A DNA stretch of 64,000 nucleotides from an uncultured Flavobacteriaceae bacterium (GCA_947500385.1 CANMSA010000015.1:104050-168049); one strand, 5' to 3'; numbered from the stretch's first letter, positions 27,465 to 37,504 are shown. The notes: generated by a model from the sequence alone, not told the origin. Numbers and translations are program-made.

Positions 27465-29324
27465 ATGAAGAGTCTTACCAAAGAAGAAATAAAAGATCGG
27501 CTCATACGAAGGGCGGCAGACACCTGGGGAGTAGATGAGATGGAGATCGAGTACTCTTTCGATCCTATTGTAGGCATTTTGTTCGACGCTTGTGCACACG
27601 AGTTCGAGCGGATTTCCGACACTTTAAAAACAAGTCGCGCAAAAATTACGGAACGCTTGGTAGACCTGTTAACTCCGGAAGTCTCTGTTGCTGCCAAGCC
27701 CGCTCATGCCGTAATGCACGCACTACCCATAGACAACGATATTGCTATTAACGAAAGAAGTTCGTTTTATCACAGAAAACGAATGCCGTTGTTCCAAGAA
27801 CGCAAGAAGGAAAATTTCAAGGATTTTTTCTTTTGTCCGGCCGGGGATTTCACCCTGAACAACTGCCATATCAAATACATCGCTTATCCCGATAAAATGG
27901 TCTCATATAGAAACCATAGAAATGCCAGTTTTATTTCAAAAAATGAATTTACGGGTGCTCCGGAAGCTTCCTGCATCTACCTGGGAATCAAAGCGGAAAA
28001 AGGCGTAAAGACGATTTCATCACTATCGTGTTATTTTGACCTTTTAAATTTTGCCAACAAGGAATTGATGATTCATCATCTTGGCATCGCAAACTGGTCT
28101 ATAAACGGGGAAGAACTTTCCGTTCATAAAGGGTACCCACAACATGGGCAGGTAAAAGACGATTATAGCGCATATATCAACGAAAGCATACAAAGCAAGG
28201 TGCAGTTTTATGAGGAGTATGTGAGACGCTTCTATGAGGATCATTTTTATACCATTGCCGATACCATCAATGTAACGGAAACCGCTCGTCACTATCCAGA
28301 AGTTTTCAAGGAGTTTTTATCCAATAACGATTTGGAGAATTTTGAGGAACCGTTGGTGTGGGTCAAAATCGCTTTCTCCACAGTTGTTTCGGCCCCGATG
28401 CTTGAAAACCTGCATTGCCATGTCAACTGCTTTCCGGTAATGAACAAAAAAAGTCATAGTGTTAGCAAGCGATTGCAACCCTATTTTAATATTATTCCCT
28501 TGGAGGCAGAAAACGACTTTTTCTTGGACGTACAAAGTGTACTTGGCGATAGCGGCGATAGCTATTATGTTAAAAACAGGGATAAAAAAGACGGAAACCG
28601 TCCCGAGGCCTATCTGCGATATGGGGGAGTAAGCCGCTTTGATGAACGCGATGCTTCAGAGCTATTGCATTATACCTTAGACCTTTTAAAAGAAGATAGT
28701 GTGGCCTTCTCCGCCATGGGCGACGATTTCATCAACTCGAACTTGAAAGATTTAAAACAAATCGTTTCAAGAATCGAACAACAAATAGAGTTACGTGGCT
28801 TTCATAAGAACAAAATCCCCTATCTAATCGTCAATAAACATGGCGCAAATAAGAACAGGGACAAAATCGTATATGCCGATTACTGGACCACTACGGGTGA
28901 AAAAGGAAACAAAATCAACCCGTATAGCAAGTTGTTTCAATATTCGGGAACGGCCTTCAAACCCAATAGTCTTACCCTTATCACCGGCAGCATAGGAGGG
29001 CAAGACGAACCTTCACCTAGCGAAAAGATTTATGCATACCGGGCACATACCCTTTCGAGGGGAAGAATTATCACCCGGCAAGATATTATTCATCATTGCT
29101 ACGCGGTCTTTAAGGGCAGTATTACCCATGTCAAGGTAGAAAAAGGCGTCATGGTTTCTCAAAGTAGCGCGGTGGGCTACACCCCTACGACCGACATATT
29201 TATCACCCAAAAACCGGGAACGGATTATTCGGAGACCGATTGGGAACACCTGAAAAAAGAATTGCTGATCGGCATTGAGACCCGTTCGGCAAATGTGTTG
29301 CCATACCGCGTTTTTTATCATTAA
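27465..29324 (+). CDS. tssF: T6SS baseplate protein TssF
   Basis: A 619-residue protein with the TssF length and ends: an N terminus with IVGILFDACAHEFERISD, and a C terminus with HTLSRGRIITRQDIIHHCYAV followed by a final domain of the phage baseplate type. TssF with TssG and TssK forms the wedge around the VgrG hub. It is followed by a 181-bp gap before vgrG, the first large gap in this arm, where a new promoter may lie. Confidence 0.9.
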   Translation: MKSLTKEEIKDRLIRRAADTWGVDEMEIEYSFDPIVGILFDACAHEFERISDTLKTSRAKITERLVDLLTPEVSVAAKPAHAVMHALPIDNDIAINERSSFYHRKRMPLFQERKKENFKDFFFCPAGDFTLNNCHIKYIAYPDKMVSYRNHRNASFISKNEFTGAPEASCIYLGIKAEKGVKTISSLSCYFDLLNFANKELMIHHLGIANWSINGEELSVHKGYPQHGQVKDDYSAYINESIQSKVQFYEEYVRRFYEDHFYTIADTINVTETARHYPEVFKEFLSNNDLENFEEPLVWVKIAFSTVVSAPMLENLHCHVNCFPVMNKKSHSVSKRLQPYFNIIPLEAENDFFLDVQSVLGDSGDSYYVKNRDKKDGNRPEAYLRYGGVSRFDERDASELLHYTLDLLKEDSVAFSAMGDDFINSNLKDLKQIVSRIEQQIELRGFHKNKIPYLIVNKHGANKNRDKIVYADYWTTTGEKGNKINPYSKLFQYSGTAFKPNSLTLITGSIGGQDEPSPSEKIYAYRAHTLSRGRIITRQDIIHHCYAVFKGSITHVKVEKGVMVSQSSAVGYTPTTDIFITQKPGTDYSETDWEHLKKELLIGIETRSANVLPYRVFYH

Positions 29325-29444
29325 AAACCGCCTTCTTCTTTGCACAAAAGCAAGGTCCGCGACGTGAATTCACAGTTAATAGGTTTCAATAAACCACCTG
29401 AATAACTAGAATAGGTACCAGCGAAACTGTTGTACAACGAAAAC

Positions 29445-29487
29445 CGGCTATTTTTTTTGTCAATAGCCGCGTTAATTCCTATTTTAA
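29445..29487 (+). promoter_or_regulatory. Possible vgrG promoter with inverted repeat
   Basis: An inverted repeat CGGCTAT / ATAGCCG (29445-29451 and 29463-29469) surrounds a TTTG at 29456-29459. Twenty bases further lies TATTTTAA (29480-29487), a 6/8 match to the -7 box TAnnTTTG. The spacing is right for a Bacteroidota promoter, 18 bp before the vgrG start. The repeat could be an operator or a small RNA hairpin. Confidence 0.35.
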
Positions 29488-29505
29488 ACGTATAAATCAT
29501 CCCAC

Positions 29506-31287
29506 ATGTCCAAAATCGTTCAAATTAAGCTCATCGTCGGTGGCGAGGAGTTCTTGCCCAAATCGGGTTATAGTATTTCAATAGAACAGTCAATAGGCGG
29601 ACGAAGCTCCTTCAGAATTTCTTTTCCCGCAAGTGCCACCGAAGGGTATTCAGGTGCATTGATGGATAATGCTTTGGGGTTCGTTGGCAAAAAAGCATCC
29701 ATTGGCTTAAATGGCAATGAATTGGAATTTAGTGGCATTGTCACCTCCGTAGACCTTCAAAAAGGAATCGGTGCTGCAGGAACTATTGTACTTTCTGGAC
29801 ATGGCCCGGCCATTTTACTTGCCAACTCCTCGCAGTGTTTTAGTTATGATGAGGGTACTTCCCTATCGCAAATTGCAAATGATACGCTGGCAGGGCATTC
29901 AACGGAACATCTAAAAACTGCCATTGGCGAAGGAAGTGATGTGTCCCTTCCATATACGGTACAATACAATGAAAGTGATCTTGCATTCCTGCAACGGTTA
30001 TGCAGCCGCTATGGCGTATGGCTCTATCACAATGGAACAGATTTTTGTGTAGGACGCACCGGTGATAAACAATTGCAAGGGGTCAGCGGTGTAGACGTGC
30101 TGAGTTTCAACCTTTCCACTTCGCTAAGGGAACAGTCTTTCGGTATCAAAGCGCATGACTGGGTAAATGAAACGCCGTTGGAATCAGAATCTTCCTCTCA
30201 TACTCCGAGTTCCTCTCACCCTTATCTTGATCAAATCAAGGGAGAATCGGAGTCTGTCTTTGCAAAAAAAGGAAGCTATGATTGGAGCATCGGGCAACAC
30301 GAATTCAGTGCACAAGGGGGAGTCGACACTGCCACTAAGGTAAATACCTTGGGACGTGCAGCAGGAATGATCATTGCAACCGGAACTTCAGAACTCGTAG
30401 GACTTCGAATCGGAGATACCCTTACATTGGAAGGTCTGAACTTTTCGGACCCGAAGAAAAAAGACCCCTATGGGTCCTATGACATTACCAAAATAGTACA
30501 TCGTTTTAACCATAGTGGTCATTATAGAAATGAATTTGAAGGTGTTCCGGAAGGTACCGAGCACTTACCCAATTCAAATAGTTTTAAAATTCCGACCGCG
30601 GGCGCACAGCGCGGCTGGGTGTTTGACAATGCAGATCCTGACGGCTTGGGGAGAATCAAAGTGCAGTTTCCGTGGCAAAAAGCAAAAGGTACCAGTACCC
30701 CGTGGATCAAAATGATCACTCCCTATTCAGGAGCAGGCAAGGGGTTTTATTTTATTCCCGAAAAAGAGGAGGAAGTATTGGTAGGTTTCGAGGGTAATAA
30801 TCCTGAAAAACCATTTATTCTTAGTGCCGGTTTCAATAGCAAGGCGAAGAGTGATTATGCCGATCCCGATAACAATATCAAAGCTATTAAAACACGTAGT
30901 GGCAATGAGTTGATTATGAACGATGAAGATGGTAGTATCACCATTCAAGACCCGAGCGGTAATATGGTGGTGATGAACGGAGATGGGGAAATAACCATTA
31001 CCGCGCCCAATGTACTTACACTGAATTCAAAAGAAATAAATATTCTTGCCTCGGAGGTTGTTAACATGGACGGCACGAACAATGTAAATGTCACCTCAAA
31101 AGAAATCATGAACGATGGTAGTTCAAAAGTAACGGTGACCAGTGCCGCGAAAATTGAAGTTACCGCGCCTAGCACGCAGGTCGAAGGTACTGCTGAGTTG
31201 AAACTGAACAGTGATGGTATTTTAGATGCGGACGGCACTACCATGACCAATGTAAAAGGAGGACTTCTAAACCTAAATTGCGGGTAA
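29506..31287 (+). CDS. vgrG: T6SS spike protein VgrG (TssI)
   Basis: A 593-residue protein. Residues 1-340 are the gp27-like hub, with YNESDLAFLQRLCSRYGVW and GHYRNEFEGVP. An OB-fold follows (GRIKVQFPW ... STPWIKMITPYSGAGKGFYF ... EEEVLVGFEGNNPEKPF). From about residue 465 a beta-helix of short repeats (NELIMNDEDGSITIQDPSG and on) forms the needle. There is no C-terminal toxin extension. It starts the effector module: VgrG, TPR protein, PAAR-Rhs toxin, immunity. The next gene starts 5 bp after its stop. Confidence 0.95.
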   Translation: MSKIVQIKLIVGGEEFLPKSGYSISIEQSIGGRSSFRISFPASATEGYSGALMDNALGFVGKKASIGLNGNELEFSGIVTSVDLQKGIGAAGTIVLSGHGPAILLANSSQCFSYDEGTSLSQIANDTLAGHSTEHLKTAIGEGSDVSLPYTVQYNESDLAFLQRLCSRYGVWLYHNGTDFCVGRTGDKQLQGVSGVDVLSFNLSTSLREQSFGIKAHDWVNETPLESESSSHTPSSSHPYLDQIKGESESVFAKKGSYDWSIGQHEFSAQGGVDTATKVNTLGRAAGMIIATGTSELVGLRIGDTLTLEGLNFSDPKKKDPYGSYDITKIVHRFNHSGHYRNEFEGVPEGTEHLPNSNSFKIPTAGAQRGWVFDNADPDGLGRIKVQFPWQKAKGTSTPWIKMITPYSGAGKGFYFIPEKEEEVLVGFEGNNPEKPFILSAGFNSKAKSDYADPDNNIKAIKTRSGNELIMNDEDGSITIQDPSGNMVVMNGDGEITITAPNVLTLNSKEINILASEVVNMDGTNNVNVTSKEIMNDGSSKVTVTSAAKIEVTAPSTQVEGTAELKLNSDGILDADGTTMTNVKGGLLNLNCG

Positions 31288-31292
31288 TAGAC

Positions 31293-32630
31293 ATGAACAG
31301 TGAGCACAACCCCGTAGCCCTCTTGGTTGGGCAATTACAAAATGCTTGGCAACAGCAGGTCGTACCCGAGCCACAAATTAGGTGGGTGCGTTGGGTTATA
31401 AAGCCCGAGCAGGCACGTTTATACGAGGGTTTCTTGAAGTTAGAATCTACTGAGCATGGTTCAATACCCGACATCCCGGTGGTACTATTGACCCCATTCG
31501 AAGATAGCAAGTACCACAGCAAAGCGCTTATACAAGATTGGATTTCAAGTTACGAAAAAGACCAGAATACGCAGGAGCGACTCGCGAGCAACGCGCTTAC
31601 AAACGATTGGAACCTGTCCTATTTCAAAGAAAAATTAAATGACGATAGTGCTGATTTTGACCAACTGCTTTTGGAACTTTTGAAAAATTTTCAAAAAGCG
31701 ATGCCAGATGCAAAACGACATCTGGTACTCTGTCTTTTTCCTTACACCATACAATCCGTGGCAGTTTATCAAAATTGGATGGATACCTTGTTAGGCCTTG
31801 GTTTGCCAGAAAAAACACGATTGATGGTATTCGACCAAGTGGAACAGAATTATTTTGAACCCCTGCAAACAAAGTACAAGACCCTTGCAAAATCACTCTC
31901 GGTTTCTTTGGACTTGGACGGTGCTATGCAGAAACTTGCCCGTTCGGGAGATCCTAATGACCCGGAAGTACAGTTTCGACAGTGTATGCTTGAAATGGGT
32001 AATAGTGCCGCAAAAAACAATCGAAAACGACTACACCTGTGGGGTGAAAAGGGGCTAGAGGTGACGCAAAAAAGCGGAAATAAAACCGCTTTTGCCACTG
32101 CCCATGCCGTGTATGCCGGAATGTTATTTCAATTTAAAGAATACGATACCATCGATAGGCTATTGCAGCGCGGGTGTACCATTGCGAAACAAGCAAAACA
32201 GGCCGGGGACGAGACCGTAAACGCAATTCTTTTGCAAATACAGGGATATATGGCGGCCAGTGCCCATCATCAAAAAGACATTGACAAGGCGACCGATTTA
32301 TTTTGTGAACAAGCAGAAATGGCTGCGGCATTCCGTATGGGACAACAAGCGCTTTCCATTTATTGCACGGCCTATACGCTCATTCAAAAAAAGAATCCGG
32401 ATCGGTATAATGAAGTACTGAAGAGGGCCTATACCTATGGGAAAGGGCTGCCACTTGAGACCTTGCGTTCAAGTGCTATGTTGCAAGTCGCGTGGGACTA
32501 TTATAATGCTACCGAAACCGACATTCAAAAGAAAATTGATGTGTTTATGAAAGAATTGGAAGGCAAGGCGTGGAAAGAAAAAATCGCATCTCAGGAACAG
32601 GCCCTAAAGGCTGGTATTTCGTTAACCTAA
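31293..32630 (+). CDS. TPR-like protein between VgrG and Rhs, candidate effector loading adaptor
   Basis: About 445 residues. I chose the ATG at 31293 (5 bp after the vgrG stop) over a TTG at 31278 that overlaps vgrG. Residues 1-200 show an unrecognised alpha/beta domain with repeated Trp residues (IRWVRWVIKPEQARLYEGF). Residues about 230-420 form degenerate helical repeats like TPRs (AHAVYAGMLFQFKEYDTIDRL). It has no signal peptide. It does not show the DUF4123, EagR (DUF1795) or DUF2169 features of known VgrG/PAAR adaptors, yet it sits in their usual position. A role in loading the Rhs toxin onto VgrG is inferred from position. Confidence 0.6.
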   Translation: MNSEHNPVALLVGQLQNAWQQQVVPEPQIRWVRWVIKPEQARLYEGFLKLESTEHGSIPDIPVVLLTPFEDSKYHSKALIQDWISSYEKDQNTQERLASNALTNDWNLSYFKEKLNDDSADFDQLLLELLKNFQKAMPDAKRHLVLCLFPYTIQSVAVYQNWMDTLLGLGLPEKTRLMVFDQVEQNYFEPLQTKYKTLAKSLSVSLDLDGAMQKLARSGDPNDPEVQFRQCMLEMGNSAAKNNRKRLHLWGEKGLEVTQKSGNKTAFATAHAVYAGMLFQFKEYDTIDRLLQRGCTIAKQAKQAGDETVNAILLQIQGYMAASAHHQKDIDKATDLFCEQAEMAAAFRMGQQALSIYCTAYTLIQKKNPDRYNEVLKRAYTYGKGLPLETLRSSAMLQVAWDYYNATETDIQKKIDVFMKELEGKAWKEKIASQEQALKAGISLT

Positions 32631-32642
32631 AAATGTACGTGT

Positions 32643-35600
32643 ATGTTATTGGCCAATAAGCACTTTACTCCCGTTCTTGGAATAGATATACATATTGTAA
32701 TCATTCTAGGGGCGCCAATACCGATGCCACATCCTTATATCGGCATGGTAATGGACGTAATGGATTATATTCCTTTTATTGGCTCCACGGTGAACGTAAA
32801 CAATGTTCCAAAAGGGAATAGCCAAACCTCGGGAATACTTGCCACCCTATTTCATATTCCAATGGGTGGCCCTTTTTTATTGGCACCCATGATAGGGCAT
32901 GATTCCGTTAACTTTTTTGGTAGTACCAAGGTGAATGCCCAAGATAACTTCTTTTCTCCCGCCGGCTATATGGTGATGACCTGTAACGATATCGGCATGC
33001 CTTTGACACTGTCACCGGGAAAGAAAATGAAACCGATACCAAGCCTGTACTTGCCAACATCGATGTCGGTTCCCCTCCCAATGGGGAAACCCGTTTTTGT
33101 AGGCGGACCGTATGCGCCCGATTGGGCAGGTGTCCTTACTGGCCTAGCCATGTCGTACGCTTTTGGAGCTGTTTTGAAAGGCCTTGGAAAGGGGTTGGGA
33201 AAAGGTCTTAAAAAACTTAACAACAAGGTACTTAAGAAACACCCGAAAACGCAAGGTCTCGGAAAAAAGCTTTGTAAAATGGGCTTTGAACCGGTTGACC
33301 TTATTACAGGAAGAATGGTGTATGAGGGGGAAGATTTTAGACTTTCCGGTCCCATTCCATTGATATGGGAACGAAACTGGTATTCAGATTCAGCCTATGA
33401 AGGTCTCATGGGGCATGGTTTTTCCTGCAACTACGATGTAGCGCTTCATGTTGATTTTATAGAAGATGCCATGGCACTTCGTTTATCGGATGGAAGGGTC
33501 ACGGCATTCCCCTTATTGACCACTCCCGGTGAGCAACATTATGATCGCACTGAAAAGTTGACAATCACCTATATCGACCGGAATACATTTGAGTTGGAGG
33601 ACCATAACGAACAATTGGTCTATACCTATGGCAAAAAGACCCCTACCCTCTTTAAACCTGTTGAAGTGCGGAATCCCGAGGGTTTTACATTGCAGCTATC
33701 ATACAACTCGGCAAATGCACTCAACGAAATCGTTGATAGCGTTGGAAGACAAATTGATTTACGACTCGATTCTAAAAACCGTATTACCGAAATCTCGGCT
33801 TCGCACAAAGGAAAGACGCGAAAGTTGGTTTCTTACGGGTATAACAAAGAAGGAGATCTAATTCGCATTAGCGATGCACTTGATCAACATACGCTCATGG
33901 AGTATGAAAATCACCTTATGGTCAAAAAAACAGATCGAAATGGCCAGGCGTTCTATTGGGAGTATGATGGCAACGATACCGGTGCTAAGTGTATTGCTAC
34001 CAGAGGTGATGGGGACATACTATCCGGTACACTTGAATATAAAAAAGGATACAATGTCATCACCAACTCGTTGGGGGAGCAAACTATCTACTATTTTAAC
34101 GAACTAAACCTATGCACCCAAGTGACGGATGCCATGGGCGGGCATATATTTCATGAGTACACCTCCTTTATGGAACCCTATCGCGACATAGATGAAGAGG
34201 GCAACGCCACGGGCTATAGCTATGATAAACGTGGAAATCTGGTAGGGCTACATTTACCGGACGGTGCACTGACCACTTTTGTATACGACGATAAGGATCG
34301 GTTGGTCCTTACGAAGTATCCAGTGGGCGGATCTGTGATACGCACCTTCAAAGAAGACCGTTTGCATGCGGTTATTGGGCAAGATGGAGGTGTTACTTCC
34401 TTTGGCTACAATGAGCAAGGCTTGATCAATGAAATTCGCGACAATGCAGGAAACCTTTCCCTTTTGAGCTATGATAGTGATCATAACCTGGCCACTATGC
34501 GCCTACCCAACAAAGCGATCGCTACCTGGAAATACGATGTTTGGGGACGGTGCTACCAAAATAAGAATGCTGCCGGCCATGAACAAAGTTTCGTTTATGA
34601 TGAGTTAGACCGCGTTCGGCAGGTGGTTGAAGCGGATAATAATGCCGTACAGTTAAAGTACAATGCCTATGACGAGGTATTGGAACTACATCAAAAAAAT
34701 GGGAAGGTCAAATTCGAATATACTCCCATGGGTAGCCTTAAAATGAGAGAAGAACGCGGTAGAAAGGTTTTCTTTAACTACGATACCGAAGAACAACTGC
34801 GTTACATCGACAATGAACAGGGAGAACGCTACTTGTTCAAACGAAATTCGAAGGGCGATATCATTACCGAAACCGGTTTTGACGGACTTACACGTATGTA
34901 TCAACGGGACCGTGCGGGAAAAGTGATGAGGATCAATCGCCCCGGAGGGAAATTTACCGAATATGAATATGATTCCAATGGTCGTATTACCAGAGCGGAA
35001 CACAGCGACGGTAGCTGGGAAACCTATAGTTATGATCGCAATGGTAATTTAATCGAAGCGGTAAATGAACATAGCACCGTTCAATTGATTCGAGACAAGG
35101 CAGGAAGGGTCATTTCTGAAATTCAGGACGGCCATGTGGTACAAAGTACTTTCGATAAACTCGGTAATCGTATTCAAATCCAAAGCAGTTTAGGAGCCAA
35201 TATCGACCTGTTACGAAATAAAATCGGGCAGATTGAAACGATGAACGCCCATGTAAATCAAGTGAATGGAGAGAACCAGACGCCGTCCAAAAAAGCGGCA
35301 ACCTGGTCAACTAATTTTGTCTACAACAGTATTGGAATGGAAATAGAGCGCTCGCTACCAGGAGGGGTCGTTGCGCAAATGAAGTATGATGAAGCAGGTA
35401 GACCCATACAACATAAAGTGAGTCGCAACCGAAGCGAATTACGCCATCGCACCTACAATTGGAGCGCCAATGATCGTTTGACCCGTATGGTAGACGAACT
35501 ATCAAAAGGGCAGGTTACCTATTCCCATGATCAATTTGGCAATTTGGCCTCTGCGAAATACGAAAACCATGATATGGACTATAAGTTCCCTGACGAAGTG

Positions 35601-36779
35601 GGCAACTTATACAGAACGAAGGCGAAAAGCGATCGGGAGTACGGGTCTGGGGGACAGTTGATAAGAGATGGAAAAACCATCTTCAAATATGATGAAGAAG
35701 GGAATCTGATCGAAAAACAAATGCCTAAGGGAATCGAAACGTATAATTGGTATGGCAATGGCATGCTTAAATCTGTTACCAAAGCCAATCAAGAAAAAGT
35801 GGAATTCGAGTACGACGCCTTGGGCAGGCGAACAGCCAAAGTCGTGTTACCGGCAAGAGCCAAGTCTAAAAGTTCGCTCACCCGTTTTGTTTGGGATGGG
35901 AATGTTCCGCTACATGAATGGAAGTATTCGCTAAAAGAGCGTCCTGAGTGGGTGGTCGATGAGTGGGGAATGCTTAGTAAAGATAAGGAAGAACCTCTAG
36001 ATGACGTAGTTACATGGGTCTTTGATGAGGCGACATTTAAACCGGCAGCTAAAATAGTAGATGGGGAACAGTTCTCGATCATAACCGATTATCTAGGGAC
36101 TCCGGTAGAAATGTATAATAGTAAGGGGGAACGTACGTGGGCGGTTGAATATGATATTTATGGAAAGGTGCGTAAACTATTAACCGGTTCGGAAAGCGAT
36201 TGCCCGTTCCGCTACCAAGGGCAGTATGAGGATATGGAAACAGGTCTGTACTATAACCGGTTTCGGTATTATTCGCCGAGCGAAGGGGTTTATATTTCCC
36301 AGGATCCGATAGGACTACAATCTGAACAAGCTAACTTTTATGCTTATGTACCCGATACAAGTAAATTTGTGGATATATATGGTCTTAGCTCAAACTCGAA
36401 AAAATTAGGAGAAGCTTTGGGTCAATCCCCCGGTGTTAATCATGATGCCCATCATATAGTAATGACGGGTACACAAGATCCCAAAATGAACTCATTAGTT
36501 AAGCAAATGGAAAGCCACGGGATTGATCCAGACGGCAGACAAAACGGAATTTGGCTAGCTAGAACAGATGCAGATAAAGTCCCTGGGATTTCCCCAAATA
36601 CCTCCCATAAACAAGATGGACTGCATGGAAAGGCATACAAAGACGAGCTTTTCGATAGGTTGGATGGTAAGAATAAAAAAGACTTTAATAAAGAACTGAA
36701 TAAAATAAAGAGAGAGTTAAAAGCTGGTAGGACATGGGATACCGCAACTCCTAAAAAACTTGGAAAAGCTTGCCGATGA
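32643..36779 (+). CDS. PAAR-like Rhs polymorphic toxin with C-terminal AHH nuclease domain
   Basis: A 1378-residue protein. Residues 1-150 form a Pro/Gly/His-rich PAAR-like tip domain that would cap VgrG. A Lys/Gly/Leu linker follows (about 165-215). The Rhs shell then runs from FEPVDLITGRMVYEG to about residue 1220, with many YD repeats such as YEYDSNGRITRAEHSDGSWE, and ends with YYNRFRYYSPSEGVYISQDPIGL. Residues about 1245-1378 are the toxin tip: HDAHHIV (1267-1273) followed by GIDPDGRQNGIWL is the signature of the AHH nuclease family. The Rhs cage holds the toxin until delivery and the nuclease should cut target-cell nucleic acid. The tip is more AT-rich than the shell. Confidence 0.9.
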   Translation: MLLANKHFTPVLGIDIHIVIILGAPIPMPHPYIGMVMDVMDYIPFIGSTVNVNNVPKGNSQTSGILATLFHIPMGGPFLLAPMIGHDSVNFFGSTKVNAQDNFFSPAGYMVMTCNDIGMPLTLSPGKKMKPIPSLYLPTSMSVPLPMGKPVFVGGPYAPDWAGVLTGLAMSYAFGAVLKGLGKGLGKGLKKLNNKVLKKHPKTQGLGKKLCKMGFEPVDLITGRMVYEGEDFRLSGPIPLIWERNWYSDSAYEGLMGHGFSCNYDVALHVDFIEDAMALRLSDGRVTAFPLLTTPGEQHYDRTEKLTITYIDRNTFELEDHNEQLVYTYGKKTPTLFKPVEVRNPEGFTLQLSYNSANALNEIVDSVGRQIDLRLDSKNRITEISASHKGKTRKLVSYGYNKEGDLIRISDALDQHTLMEYENHLMVKKTDRNGQAFYWEYDGNDTGAKCIATRGDGDILSGTLEYKKGYNVITNSLGEQTIYYFNELNLCTQVTDAMGGHIFHEYTSFMEPYRDIDEEGNATGYSYDKRGNLVGLHLPDGALTTFVYDDKDRLVLTKYPVGGSVIRTFKEDRLHAVIGQDGGVTSFGYNEQGLINEIRDNAGNLSLLSYDSDHNLATMRLPNKAIATWKYDVWGRCYQNKNAAGHEQSFVYDELDRVRQVVEADNNAVQLKYNAYDEVLELHQKNGKVKFEYTPMGSLKMREERGRKVFFNYDTEEQLRYIDNEQGERYLFKRNSKGDIITETGFDGLTRMYQRDRAGKVMRINRPGGKFTEYEYDSNGRITRAEHSDGSWETYSYDRNGNLIEAVNEHSTVQLIRDKAGRVISEIQDGHVVQSTFDKLGNRIQIQSSLGANIDLLRNKIGQIETMNAHVNQVNGENQTPSKKAATWSTNFVYNSIGMEIERSLPGGVVAQMKYDEAGRPIQHKVSRNRSELRHRTYNWSANDRLTRMVDELSKGQVTYSHDQFGNLASAKYENHDMDYKFPDEVGNLYRTKAKSDREYGSGGQLIRDGKTIFKYDEEGNLIEKQMPKGIETYNWYGNGMLKSVTKANQEKVEFEYDALGRRTAKVVLPARAKSKSSLTRFVWDGNVPLHEWKYSLKERPEWVVDEWGMLSKDKEEPLDDVVTWVFDEATFKPAAKIVDGEQFSIITDYLGTPVEMYNSKGERTWAVEYDIYGKVRKLLTGSESDCPFRYQGQYEDMETGLYYNRFRYYSPSEGVYISQDPIGLQSEQANFYAYVPDTSKFVDIYGLSSNSKKLGEALGQSPGVNHDAHHIVMTGTQDPKMNSLVKQMESHGIDPDGRQNGIWLARTDADKVPGISPNTSHKQDGLHGKAYKDELFDRLDGKNKKDFNKELNKIKRELKAGRTWDTATPKKLGKACR

Positions 36780-37420
36780 TTATTCAAGATGAACACAAAA
36801 AGATTGTTGAGATTTTTCAACAACATGAGAAATCCTTCAGTGATAGGAAACAAAAAATAGAGGTTGTCGCATTTTCCAAAATAAACTGGAGCGATTCATA
36901 TTTAAGTTTTACTCCCTATGACGCGATTATAAATCAGCTTGAGGTGGCGAAAATATTCAAAAATGAAAAGCCAGATTCAATTAAAAACCACTTTTTTGAG
37001 GATAAATTAGTGTATAGTTATAAGACTAAAAACCAAAATTGGGGCAGTATTTTCATTGATTACCAAAACAATTACGATTTGTGGCTTCTATTTGTTGAAA
37101 ACTATGATGACGAAATGATGTTACAACAATTAAAATTAGCCTACCATCAAAATAATAGAATCACAAAAAAAATATTCTATTTATTCGATAAAGATGCCGA
37201 AGAAGAAACTTTGATGGTTGATTTACTTAAATATAATAAAGAAGGTAAATTAGAATGTATAGTTAGGAATGGTTTTTACGAAGTTGTAACGAACGTTTTA
37301 CCAGAAAGAAAAATATCTTTTATATATGAAAATGAAAAAGTCAGCATATATTCAGAACAAGAAATAGGCAATGATTTGAGAAGACAATTGATATATGATG
37401 GAAAAGAACTAAGACAATAA
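36776..37420 (+). CDS. Candidate immunity protein for the AHH nuclease
   Basis: A protein of about 214 residues. I chose the ATG at 36776 because it overlaps the toxin stop as ATGA, a tight translational coupling; a TTG at 36770 is less likely. No family is recognised and there is no signal peptide or membrane helix. The protein is acidic and rich in Asn, Lys, Ile and Tyr, and its DNA is strikingly AT-rich compared with the Rhs shell. Size, cytoplasmic location, overlap and base composition all fit a cognate immunity protein acquired with the toxin tip. The function is inferred from position. Confidence 0.65.
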   Translation: MIIQDEHKKIVEIFQQHEKSFSDRKQKIEVVAFSKINWSDSYLSFTPYDAIINQLEVAKIFKNEKPDSIKNHFFEDKLVYSYKTKNQNWGSIFIDYQNNYDLWLLFVENYDDEMMLQQLKLAYHQNNRITKKIFYLFDKDAEEETLMVDLLKYNKEGKLECIVRNGFYEVVTNVLPERKISFIYENEKVSIYSEQEIGNDLRRQLIYDGKELRQ

Positions 37421-37504
37421 ATCGAACTGAAGTTTTTGATTTTACTACTGAAAAACGAATAACATGAGCTCTTTCAAGGTTAAAACTTTTTAAACCCGTA
37501 TTCA

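Noticed and set aside
36452..36853. A 133-codon minus-strand frame across the Rhs toxin tip
   Set aside because: It is antisense to two well-supported genes and spans their overlap, with no recognisable features.
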